Shown here: positions 1 through 5,824 of the stretch, piece by piece
Layout: every line of letters starts with the position of its first letter
Numbering within the stretch: position 1 is the stretch's first letter
NCBI GenBank assembly: GCA_900551265.1
Contig: URVL01000052.1
Coordinates: forward strand, 1 to 13,597
DNA length: 13,597 bases
Source of the DNA: an uncultured Eubacteriales bacterium
Lineage (GTDB): Bacteria > Bacillota > Clostridia > Oscillospirales > QAMX01
Direction of reading: 5' to 3'
Program-made: the position numbers and the translations under genes
Notes under the pieces: model-generated
What the model was told of the DNA's origin: nothing
What the model saw: the letters and a program-made list of their open reading frames with translations, nothing else
Databases searched by the model: none

Positions 1-260
1 CCGCCTTGCCCTTGTCGGTATTCAAGTCGGTCTTTGCAAAATACCACTTGATATGATAGAGTGAGCGGCGCATCATTAGAAAATCTCGTGATTAAGAAGT
101 CACTTAGAGCATATAACTCCGGTCACAAAATGGTCTATTGTCGCAAATGCAAAACGGAGTATCCAATCAATTTGGGGTATTTCCGTAGAATGAAGTCAAA
201 GAAGATTGCTTGTCGCCCATTTGCTAATAGGGCGAGGCAAAAACGATAATTAAATACTAA
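1..260. other. Unidentified lower-GC segment at the left edge
   Basis: This stretch looks unlike the GC-rich element genes that follow it, and I recognise no gene in it. Two weak coding candidates overlap here. On the minus strand a frame starting with two ATG codons at 76 and 73 reads leftwards out of the window (MMRRSLYHIKWYFAKTDL...); its composition is protein-like but it has only a poor ribosome site. On the plus strand a GTG-started frame from 61 to 249 encodes a basic 62-residue peptide with one C-x2-C pair (YCRKCK) and a third cysteine, but it has no ribosome site. Either may be a gene fragment left by recombination. No terminal inverted repeats of an insertion sequence were found. 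Confidence 0.35.
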
Positions 261-362
261 TATTTCCCCCGCTCCTATACGCCCAAGCGGATGCAGGACA
301 CGATCATCCGCCTGCTGAAAGCGTGGCAGAAAAAGTGCCAGCGGACGCAGGGGCGCGACTGA
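261..362 (+). pseudogene. C-terminal fragment of an unidentified element gene
   Basis: This is an open frame without its own start; the preceding in-frame codon is a stop at 258-260. It reads YFPRSYTPKRMQDTIIRLL... and ends QRTQGRD at a TGA at 360-362. Base composition switches here to the GC-rich style of the mobile-element genes, and the peptide is basic and amphipathic, as expected for the tail of a real protein. An internal ATG at 291 could give a 23-residue peptide but lacks a ribosome site. I cannot name the parent protein. It probably belongs to the conjugation or mobilisation module and was fused here by deletion, because the next sequence to the right is the middle of an unrelated gene. 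Confidence 0.35.
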
Positions 363-373
363 TACAATCATCC

Positions 374-691
374 TGCCCCGTCTGTACGGTCAACATGGCC
401 GAGTGTGCCGGCGAGGAGCCTGAGCCAGTACCTGAAGAAACGCCGGAAGATGAGGCCGAGCCGGAAACCAGCGGGGGTACGGGGATTTTGCTCGTGTTCC
501 TGCTACTGGCCGCTGCCGGTGGCGGCGCTGCCTACTACTTCCTGAAAATCAAGAAGAATAAGCCCCAGACCAAAGGCGACTCCGACCTCGACGACTATGA
601 CTACGGCGAGGACGATGAGGACGGCGAAGGAGATGCGCTGGATAAGGACTATATGAGCGAGGAAGAAGCTGAGGAGGACGGGGAGAAATGA
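374..691 (+). pseudogene. 3' fragment of a DUF4366/CD1107-family mobile element protein
   Basis: The frame from about 374 reads CPVCTVNMAECAGEEPEP, followed by a Pro/Glu-rich linker, one membrane helix (GILLVFLLLAAAGGGAAYYF), a Lys-rich stop-transfer stretch and a very acidic Asp/Glu tail. That order matches the C-terminal half of DUF4366 (CD1107-like) proteins of clostridial conjugative elements, which are secreted or membrane-anchored through this helix and probably work with the type IV secretion apparatus. The N-terminal signal peptide and extracellular domain expected in this family are absent. An ATG at 323 is in frame, but the 16 codons after it do not look like the family and it has no ribosome site. 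The gene is therefore judged truncated at its 5' end by a rearrangement near 365-375. Its stop overlaps the start of the next gene (ATGA). Confidence 0.7.
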
Positions 692-882
692 GGTGTTTTA
701 CAAACAACCCGCTGGAACGGATGATGATGCAGGTGCCAAAGGGCGAGGAACAGCGGACGGGCAAACCGTCCGCTGCTCCCAAAGGGCATCACTGTTACGG
801 CTGCGGCAGGTACGGGATGCCATGCGTCCGCCCCTGCTATCGGGACCGGGCGCAGCAAAATAAGACCGGCCTCTCTTTGTAA
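688..882 (+). CDS. Small four-cysteine protein of conjugative elements
   Basis: This gene encodes 64 residues. The start ATG overlaps the stop of the preceding gene (ATGA) and has a GGGGAG ribosome site 5' to it, so the two were translationally coupled. The N-terminus is MRCFTNNPLERMMMQVP, and the C-terminal half carries C36-x2-C39-x6-C46-x3-C50 within HHCYGCGRYGMPCVRPCYRD, a spacing that could hold one metal ion. Small Cys-rich proteins of this look are, as I recall, common next to CD1107-type genes in clostridial elements and are annotated only as hypothetical. No function is assigned. With its upstream partner truncated, expression of this gene may be reduced or lost. Confidence 0.65.
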   Translation: MRCFTNNPLERMMMQVPKGEEQRTGKPSAAPKGHHCYGCGRYGMPCVRPCYRDRAQQNKTGLSL

Positions 883-908
883 ACTTTCTTAGTGGAGCAC
901 ATATCTGC

Positions 909-940
909 TTGCAGGTGCGGCATAATTATGGTATTATAAT
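909..940 (+). promoter_or_regulatory. Promoter of the toxin-antitoxin pair with a palindrome in the spacer
   Basis: TTGCAG (909-914) is followed after 17 bases by TATTAT (932-937); a shifted TATAAT at 935-940 is an alternative -10. The spacer holds the perfect palindrome CATAATTATG (921-930). Antitoxins of the Phd/YefM family usually repress their own promoter, so the palindrome is a plausible operator. The antitoxin start lies 22 bases after the -10. Confidence 0.6.
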
Positions 941-962
941 GTCACGAAAGGAGTTGAGGAAT

Positions 963-1223
963 ATGCCCCGCATTATCCCGATCCGGGACTTAAAAGATAC
1001 CGCCGCAATCTCGCAGATGTGCAGCGAATCAGATGAGCCGGTGTATATCACGAAAAACGGGTATGGCGACATGGTGATTATGAGCATGAAAGCCTATGAG
1101 GAAAAAATGTACCTGATGGATGTATACGCAAAACTGGCCGAGGCCGAGGATGAAATCCGCGAGGGCAGGCCGGTGGATGCGCGTCAGGCGCTGAAAGAGC
1201 TGAGGGCAAAGCATGGGCTATAA
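963..1223 (+). CDS. Type II antitoxin, Phd/YefM family
   Basis: This gene encodes 86 residues from the ATG at 963, chosen because AAAGGAG lies about 9 bases upstream; the frame is open further upstream from 909 but that part contains the promoter. The protein starts MPRIIPIRDLKDTAAISQMC and continues with EPVYITKNGYGDMVIMSMKAYE, the compact DNA-binding fold of Phd/YefM antitoxins. The remaining helical C-terminus is rich in charged residues and would wrap around the toxin. It neutralises the ParE-like product of the next gene, with which it overlaps by 11 bases, and probably represses the promoter at 909 alone or as the complex. Such pairs stabilise mobile elements by killing or arresting cells that lose them. 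Confidence 0.88.
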   Translation: MPRIIPIRDLKDTAAISQMCSESDEPVYITKNGYGDMVIMSMKAYEEKMYLMDVYAKLAEAEDEIREGRPVDARQALKELRAKHGL

Positions 1224-1524
1224 GATAGAAAGCACCCCATCAGCCAATCAGGATTTGGGCGGCATCATCTCCTATATTGCCGGGGACTTGGAAAATCCGG
1301 CAGCCGCCGCGCATTTCCTTGACGAAGTAGACGCCTGTTTTGCCCATTTGGAAAAGATGCCCCTGATGTATGAGCAGTGTAGGGATGCACGGCTCAAATC
1401 GCTGGGGTATCGCAAGGCGCTCATCAACAACTATGTGATGATCTATCGCGTGGACGAGGATGCAAAGGCTGTTTATATCCTGCGTTTCTTCTATGCCCGG
1501 CGCGACTATGAAAAATTGATTTGA
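1213..1524 (+). CDS. Type II toxin, RelE/ParE superfamily (ParE-like)
   Basis: This gene encodes 103 residues. The ATG at 1213 lies inside the last codons of the antitoxin gene, the usual coupled arrangement. The sequence begins MGYKIESTPSANQDLGGIISYIA, has a central helical pair, and ends with beta-strands containing LKSLGYRKALINNYVMIYRVDEDAKAVYILRFFYARRDYEKLI. The R-K-A-L-x-N-N-Y-V-x-I-Y-R pattern and the C-terminal F-x-x-A-R-R-D-Y tail fit the ParE branch. The target (gyrase for classical ParE, ribosome-bound mRNA for RelE) cannot be told from sequence. All segments of the fold are present, so it is probably functional. Confidence 0.88.
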   Translation: MGYKIESTPSANQDLGGIISYIAGDLENPAAAAHFLDEVDACFAHLEKMPLMYEQCRDARLKSLGYRKALINNYVMIYRVDEDAKAVYILRFFYARRDYEKLI

Positions 1525-1536
1525 ACGAACAGAATA

Positions 1537-1584
1537 GCACGATGCAAAAGGCAGCTCAGGGATGGGCTGCCTTTTGCATCGTGC
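1537..1584 (+). repeat. Perfect 19-bp inverted repeat between toxin and topB
   Basis: The left arm gcacgatgcaaaaggcagc (1537-1555) and its exact complement at 1566-1584 enclose a 10-base loop. The first gene ends 12 bases before the left arm. No T run follows on the plus strand. Instead, AAAGGAG, the ribosome site of the topoisomerase gene, starts directly after the right arm at 1585. It may be a processing site, a transcription barrier without a U tract, or a structure controlling access to that ribosome site. Confidence 0.85.
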
Positions 1585-1603
1585 AAAGGAGCGTGAGAAC
1601 GTA

Positions 1604-3430
1604 TTGTATCAACTTGTAATCGCTGAAAAGCCCTCGGTGGCCCAAAGTCTGGCCTCCGTCCTCGGTGCAAAACAACGCCGGGACGAGTATTTGGAGGGAA
1701 ACGGCTGGCTGGTGAGCTGGTGCGTCGGCCATCTGGCAGGGCTGGCCGACGCGGATGCCTATGCACCGGAGTACGCCAAGTGGCGTATGGATGACCTGCC
1801 GATTTTGCCGGAAAGCTGGCGTTTTACGATTGCCAAGGACAAGCGGGAGCAGTTCGATGTGCTGCGGACGCTGCTGCGGCGGGAGGATGTCACGGAGATT
1901 GTCAACGGCTGTGACGCGGGGCGTGAGGGGGAGCTGATCTTCCGCACAGTCTACTGCCTCGCCGGATGCAGCAAGCCTATCAAGCGCCTGTGGATCTCCT
2001 CGATGGAGGACTCAGCCATCCGCGCAGGCTTTGCAAATCTGAAAGACGGACGGGAGTACGATGCGCTCCATCAGGCGGCCCTCTGCCGTGCCAAAGCCGA
2101 CTGGCTGGTGGGGATCAACGCCACCCGCCTGTTTTCTATCCTCTATCACCGTACTCTGAACATTGGGCGCGTCATGTCCCCTACGCTGGCGTTGCTCGTC
2201 CAGCGGGATGCGGAGATCGGCGCATTTCAACCGGAGGCATTTTTCACTGTCGCGCTGGACTGCGGCGGCCTGACGCTTACCTCAGAGCGTTTCAAAGACA
2301 AGGCGGGCGCTGATGCCGTAGCTGCCGCCTGCAAAGGGCAGGAGGCAACGGTCAAGAGCTTGGAGCGCAAAGAGAAAAGTGAGAAGCCGCCCGCCCTCTT
2401 TGACCTGACTGCCCTCCAGCGGGCGGCCAACCGCACCTTGGGCTATACAGCCCAGCAGACCCTCGACTACCTGCAAGCCCTCTATGAGAAAAAGCTCTGC
2501 ACCTATCCCCGTACAGACAGCCGGTATCTCACCGACGATCTGGCCGCCGCTGTTCCCAAGCTGGCCGCCGTCTCTGCCGCGCTGTGCGGCGCTGCGCTGC
2601 CGGAGGAAGTCAATGCCGCGCAGGTGTGCAGTAACGCCAAAGTCAGCGATCACCATGCCATCATTCCCACCGAGGGGGCGGGCAAAGCGGACCTGTCCGC
2701 GCTGCCTGCCGGAGAGCGCGAGGTGCTGCGCCTTGCGGCCCGCCAGCTCCTGTGCGCAGTGGGCCAGCCCCACCGCTTCGCGGAAACGTCGGTGACGGTG
2801 GAGTGCGGCGGTTGCATCTTTTCCGCCAAAGGGAAAACGGTGCTGTCGATGGGCTGGAAAGCCTATCAAGAGGGAGAACAGAGCGACACCTCTTTGCCGG
2901 AGCTGGCCGAGGGACAGACCATGCCGGTCACGAAAGCGGTTGTAAAGGCGGGGAAAACCTCCCCGCCCAAGCCCTACACCGAGGACACCCTGCTGGCCGC
3001 GATGGAGGCTGCGGGGGCAAAGGACATGCCGGAGGACGCCGAGCGGCGTGGCATCGGCACCCCGGCGACACGGGCCGCGACCATTGAAAAGCTGGTAGCC
3101 TCCGGTTTTGCAGAGCGCAGGAAAGTCAAGAAGGCCACACAGCTTGTCCCCACACACGCAGGCATTGCCCTGATTACCGTATTACCGGAGCAGCTTCAAT
3201 CCCCGCAGCTCACCGCCGAATGGGAGCACCGTCTAAAGCAGATCGAGCGTGGCGAGGCGTCCCCTGCGGAGTTCATGGACTCTATCGCTTCCATGCTGCG
3301 GGAGCTGGTAAAAACCTATGAGGCCGTCAAGGGCGCGGAGTTCCTGTTCCCACCCGGAGAGGATGTGATCGGCACCTGCCCCCGCTGCGGCGGCCAGGTG
3401 GCAGAGAAGCAAAAGGGCTACTTCTGTTAA
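1604..3430 (+). CDS. topB: DNA topoisomerase III (type IA), truncated in its C-terminal zinc ribbon
   Basis: This gene encodes about 608 residues from the TTG at 1604 (LYQLVIAEKPSVAQSL). TTG is preferred because AAAGGAG lies 12 bases upstream, while the in-frame ATG at 1562 sits inside the hairpin. The enzyme relaxes or decatenates DNA by single-strand passage and in conjugative elements is thought to serve transfer or replication. A toprim domain comes first, with the acidic GCDAGREGE motif near residues 102-110. The catalytic tyrosine is Y301 in CTYPRTDSRYL, and GIGTPATRA is also present. The family normally ends with one or more zinc ribbons. Here the protein stops at CPRCGGQVAEKQKGYFC followed by TAA, so the fourth cysteine and some 80 further residues usual in element-borne relatives are missing. 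The catalytic core is complete, so relaxation activity is possible, but substrate binding may be impaired. The integrase starts 45 bases later. Confidence 0.9.
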   Translation: MYQLVIAEKPSVAQSLASVLGAKQRRDEYLEGNGWLVSWCVGHLAGLADADAYAPEYAKWRMDDLPILPESWRFTIAKDKREQFDVLRTLLRREDVTEIVNGCDAGREGELIFRTVYCLAGCSKPIKRLWISSMEDSAIRAGFANLKDGREYDALHQAALCRAKADWLVGINATRLFSILYHRTLNIGRVMSPTLALLVQRDAEIGAFQPEAFFTVALDCGGLTLTSERFKDKAGADAVAAACKGQEATVKSLERKEKSEKPPALFDLTALQRAANRTLGYTAQQTLDYLQALYEKKLCTYPRTDSRYLTDDLAAAVPKLAAVSAALCGAALPEEVNAAQVCSNAKVSDHHAIIPTEGAGKADLSALPAGEREVLRLAARQLLCAVGQPHRFAETSVTVECGGCIFSAKGKTVLSMGWKAYQEGEQSDTSLPELAEGQTMPVTKAVVKAGKTSPPKPYTEDTLLAAMEAAGAKDMPEDAERRGIGTPATRAATIEKLVASGFAERRKVKKATQLVPTHAGIALITVLPEQLQSPQLTAEWEHRLKQIERGEASPAEFMDSIASMLRELVKTYEAVKGAEFLFPPGEDVIGTCPRCGGQVAEKQKGYFC

Positions 3431-3438
3431 AACAAAGG

Positions 3439-3452
3439 TAACAGCGCTGTTA
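3439..3452. promoter_or_regulatory. 14-bp palindrome upstream of the integrase
   Basis: TAACAGCGCTGTTA is a perfect palindrome between the truncated topB stop and the integrase start. It could be an operator for integrase control or a binding site of a directionality factor. No clear promoter was seen in this 45-base gap, so the integrase may depend on read-through from topB. Confidence 0.35.
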
Positions 3453-3475
3453 GTAATCTCTTGGAGGTGACAGCA

Positions 3476-4672
3476 GTGGGAAGGCCCAAAAAAGTAATTC
3501 CCCAATATGGAACCGTGATACTCAATGGAATTGAGTATTATAGAACTCGGATAGAGGACGCGGATGGAAAGCGGGTCGCTCTATATGCAAAAACAGCCGA
3601 AGAACTCTATGAAAAAGTTACAGAGGCAAAGAGGCAAATCGAAGAAGCCATCTTCCGCAGAGAGACGCCTACGGTAGCTGAATACTGCGAAAAGTGGCTG
3701 TTGATGCAATCAACGCGCATCCGCTTTACGACGCTTACCGATTATAAGTCAAAAATCAAAAACTACATTGTCGCGCCGTTAGGAGATCGCTATATGGCGG
3801 AGGTAACAGCCGATGATGTGAAGCTGGCTCTCATCCCTGTGGCAAAAAAGTCGAACTCGGTTTACAGCTCGGTCAACATGCTTTTCAAGGCAATTTTCAA
3901 TTCGGCAGTTGAAAGCAAAGTCATCGACGCTTCCCCGTGTGACCGAATCTCTGCAAAGGGAGGGAAGCCTCAAAAGGATCGTGAGGCTTTGTCAGATAAA
4001 CAGGTCGAAAAGCTCCTTGCCGCCATCAAAGGCTTACCGCCCTATGTATTTGTCATGCTCGGTTTGTACGCCGGTCTGCGGCGAGAGGAAATTCTCGGGC
4101 TGAAATGGGACTGCGTGTTCTTGGACAGAGAAGCACCCTATCTATCGGTCCGCAGAGCATGGCATTCGGAGCACAACCGGCCCGTGATTACGACTGAGCT
4201 GAAAACCAAAGCCGCGCGGCGGGACATTCCCATACCGGACCGGCTGCTTGAATGCCTCAAAGAAGCGAAGCAGCAATCCACCTCAGAGTATGTGGTGGCG
4301 AACAGCGAGGGAGGCCCGCTATCCTACACCCAGTTCAAGCGCGTATGGCAGTACATCGTGACGCGCTCCATCAAAGAGCGCACCTACGTCAGATACATCA
4401 ACGGCCAAAAGATCGTCCATACTGTGACACCGGTTTTGGGACAAAAGGCCGGGCATAACGGGCGGGTGGTGTATAGTCTGGATTTCAAAGTGACGCCCCA
4501 CCAGTTGCGGCATACATACATCACAAACCTGATCTATGCCTCTGTTGACCCAAAGACAGTTCAGTATCTGGCGGGGCATGAGAACAGCAAAATGACTATG
4601 GACATCTATGCCAAAGTAAAGTATAATAAGCCTGAACAGTTGCTCAGTGTAGTGAATGGGGCCTTTGCCTAA
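3476..4672 (+). CDS. Tyrosine site-specific integrase
   Basis: This gene encodes 398 residues from the GTG at 3476 (MGRPKKVIPQYGTV). The start was chosen because GGAGGTG lies 6 bases upstream; the TTG at 3461 and GTG at 3467 overlap that ribosome site. A basic N-terminal region and a SAM-like core-binding domain (about 60-165) precede the catalytic domain. Catalytic residues are visible: R202 in YAGLRREEILGLKW, H342 and R345 in TPHQLRHTYITNL, H368 in LAGHENS, and the nucleophile Y378 in MDIYAKV. The length is normal and nothing is missing, so the enzyme should be active. It catalyses insertion and excision of the element. The rpsI 3' end beginning 125 bases after its stop points to rpsI as the target. 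It sits at the element's right end, transcribed towards attR. Confidence 0.94.
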   Translation: MGRPKKVIPQYGTVILNGIEYYRTRIEDADGKRVALYAKTAEELYEKVTEAKRQIEEAIFRRETPTVAEYCEKWLLMQSTRIRFTTLTDYKSKIKNYIVAPLGDRYMAEVTADDVKLALIPVAKKSNSVYSSVNMLFKAIFNSAVESKVIDASPCDRISAKGGKPQKDREALSDKQVEKLLAAIKGLPPYVFVMLGLYAGLRREEILGLKWDCVFLDREAPYLSVRRAWHSEHNRPVITTELKTKAARRDIPIPDRLLECLKEAKQQSTSEYVVANSEGGPLSYTQFKRVWQYIVTRSIKERTYVRYINGQKIVHTVTPVLGQKAGHNGRVVYSLDFKVTPHQLRHTYITNLIYASVDPKTVQYLAGHENSKMTMDIYAKVKYNKPEQLLSVVNGAFA

Positions 4673-4713
4673 AACAAGCGTTTAGCCACTTTTCACTTTC
4701 AGTTATTTTCAGT

Positions 4714-4736
4714 GGGTTAAGTGACGGGTTAAATGA
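4714..4736 (+). repeat. Tandem 11-bp repeats, possible integrase arm sites
   Basis: GGGTTAAGTGA (4714-4724) and GGGTTAAATGA (4726-4736) differ in one base and are spaced with a 12-bp period. They lie between the integrase stop and the rpsI core. Tyrosine integrases of this type bind short direct repeats beside the crossover through their N-terminal domain, so arm-type sites are a reasonable reading. Repeats in the corresponding left end cannot be checked here. Confidence 0.45.
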
Positions 4737-4797
4737 AAGCCGAGGCCGCAAAAACGCAGTAAAATCAAGGGCTTGAGCGCATTCGTGGGCTGGGCAG

Positions 4798-4845
4798 TAC
4801 GGCCTCAAGGCTGCCCGTCGCGCGCCGCAGTTCTCCAAGAGATAA
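4798..4845 (+). other. rpsI: attR: 3' end of rpsI (ribosomal protein S9) duplicated at the element boundary
   Basis: This frame encodes YGLKAARRAPQFSKR and then TAA, the strongly conserved C-terminus of bacterial ribosomal protein S9. Upstream codons (AGQ) do not continue the S9 sequence (expected R-M-K-E-R-K-K), so the homology begins abruptly at about 4795-4798. There is no start for an S9 gene. The simplest reading is an attachment core: the element inserted into the 3' end of rpsI, and this is the chromosomal half left at the right junction. The intact rpsI would lie at the left end with its tail restored by the element's own copy. The stop codon sits in a 12-bp palindrome AGATAATTATCT (4840-4851). 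The exact core limits need the other junction. Confidence 0.85.
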
Positions 4846-4874
4846 TTATCTGGATTTTTACAACAAAAAACTCA

Positions 4875-4909
4875 AAAACCCCGGAAAACCGTTGATTTTC
4901 CGGGGTTTT
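4875..4909 (+). terminator. Intrinsic terminator of the rpsI operon
   Basis: The perfect 14-bp stem aaaaccccggaaaa / ttttccggggtttt has a 7-base loop and is followed by cttatat; the A-rich flank on the other side makes it usable in both directions. It lies 29 bases after the rpsI stop codon, which supports the view that the chromosome resumes at that point. Confidence 0.9.
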
Positions 4910-5330
4910 CTTATATAAATTGACCTGTTACAGTTTGGCTGATTCTGTCCTGATTTAACCACTTTTAACCGCGTTTTTTCGAGTTAAAAAATGGGGCAGC
5001 TTTTGGCCTCTGAACTGTGAAAAACCGATCTGATTATGGTCTTATTTTCCATTTATATCTTGCATGAATGATCATTTGTCGGGACTATCTCGGTTTGTCC
5101 TAATTTGACATAACTAAAATTAGTTTGGCAGATTCGAGAACCATATCTACAGATTTTTTTATCTTGTTTAAATCCAAACCTTTTCGAGAATATTTACGAG
5201 ATACGTACTTCCTATACTCTGTCTTAGGATGCTGTTCGCCTAGGAGATCAAGCGTGCGCTGTACCCCACGTTAGTTGACAACATCTAGGCGCTAAACACG
5301 GCAGTGCTTTAGGGAATCTGTAGCTCGGGC
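4910..5330. other. Gene-free chromosomal stretch
   Basis: About 420 AT-rich bases without a convincing gene on either strand. I see only a weak direct repeat: AGTTTGGCTGATTC at 4932-4945 and AGTTTGGCAGATTC at 5122-5135 (13 of 14 bases, 190 apart), each with a TTGAC a few bases to the left. It may be decayed sequence. Confidence 0.5.
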
Positions 5331-5359
5331 TTGACAAACACAAAAGACCCTATTATAAT
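5331..5359 (+). promoter_or_regulatory. Consensus SigA promoter
   Basis: TTGACA (5331-5336), a 17-base spacer and TATAAT (5354-5359) match the housekeeping consensus at all 12 positions. Transcription should start near 5366 and run through the structured region towards the MATE gene. It is the strongest promoter in the window, in front of nothing that codes for protein for 450 bases. Confidence 0.88.
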
Positions 5360-5379
5360 AGTACATCGTGATCTGATAT

Positions 5380-5404
5380 CGGATTTAGACAAAATCCGTT
5401 TTTT
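5380..5404 (+). terminator. Early terminator-like hairpin near the transcript start
   Basis: CGGATTT and AAATCCG form a perfect 7-bp stem with a 5-base loop, followed by six T. It begins only about 14 bases after the predicted start site. The stem is short and AT-rich at its top, so termination would be partial at best. Confidence 0.45.
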
Positions 5405-5602
5405 GTAATACTGATGAAGTTTTACAAAAAAAGCGGAAAAAACGATCTGGAAACACTGTTACAAATCATGCAGCAGTGTCAAGAGTTATGCCTGCGTGTT
5501 GCCGCATTTTGTAAAAATATAATATCGGTGTCATCGGAGGACTAACCGCCGCAGCGGTTGATTGGAACGAAAGTTCCGGTCATAGTTAGAGAAGATGTCG
5601 GG

Positions 5603-5640
5603 TGCGCCCGGTTATTGCAAAATAATCGGGCGCATTTTTT
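5603..5640 (+). terminator. Strong intrinsic terminator upstream of the MATE gene
   Basis: tgcgcccggttatt (5603-5616) pairs with aataatcgggcgca (5621-5634), 14 base pairs with one G-U, around a GCAA loop, followed by six T. It ends 184 bases before the MATE start, so MATE expression from the promoter at 5331 requires read-through. Confidence 0.9.
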
Positions 5641-5824
5641 ATAAATGCACAGCGCACACCCGGTATTTTGAATTTAAATAGTCTTCTCCCCGGCAGAATC
5701 TCTCCATCTGCGAAAAGACGTAATGATGATAGCTCTTATAAAGCGCATACCACAGGCAGAATAAAACGGTCTTTATTGCAAACGTTGAAAATGAACAGAT
5801 TGGAAAGGTAAAAAGGTGAGTCTT

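Larger units (their letters stand above)
5366..5640 (+). ncRNA. Candidate structured RNA or long regulatory leader upstream of the MATE gene
   Basis: A consensus promoter starts this transcript and a strong intrinsic terminator ends it about 275 nt later, with no credible open reading frame inside. Hairpins are visible along its length: 5380-5398 with a T run; 5399-5408 pairing with 5422-5431; ACACTG with CAGTGT around 5452-5480; and a possible three-way junction at 5541-5586 with two perfect arms, one capped by GAAA. I checked by eye for 6S, SRP, tmRNA, RNase P, T-box, and common riboswitch signatures (SAM-I, FMN, cobalamin, ykkC, yybP, c-di-GMP-I, fluoride) and saw none. It could be a standalone small RNA, or an attenuating leader of the MATE gene, which has no clear promoter of its own. 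Confidence 0.5.

Noticed and set aside
2282..3157. A 291-codon minus-strand open frame
   Set aside because: It lies wholly opposite the topoisomerase III gene, has Arg/Gly/Cys-rich shadow composition and matches no family; it results from the GC-rich codon use of topB.
4644..4838. A minus-strand frame over the integrase end and attR
   Set aside because: It is the complement of the rpsI tail and of integrase codons; the plus-strand S9 reading explains the sequence.
4680..4969. TTTA(G/A)CCACTTTT repeated at 4681 and 4954 as possible att direct repeats
   Set aside because: The match is short and AT-rich, and the second copy lies past the rpsI terminator; the rpsI tail is a far better boundary.
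5409..5460. CTGATGA followed by GAAA, suggestive of a hammerhead ribozyme
   Set aside because: The required stem II between the two core boxes and the flanking stems I and III do not form.
5541..5589. Mini-ykkC (guanidine-II) style tandem hairpins
   Set aside because: The loops are CGCA and GAAA rather than the ACGR loops needed for that family.
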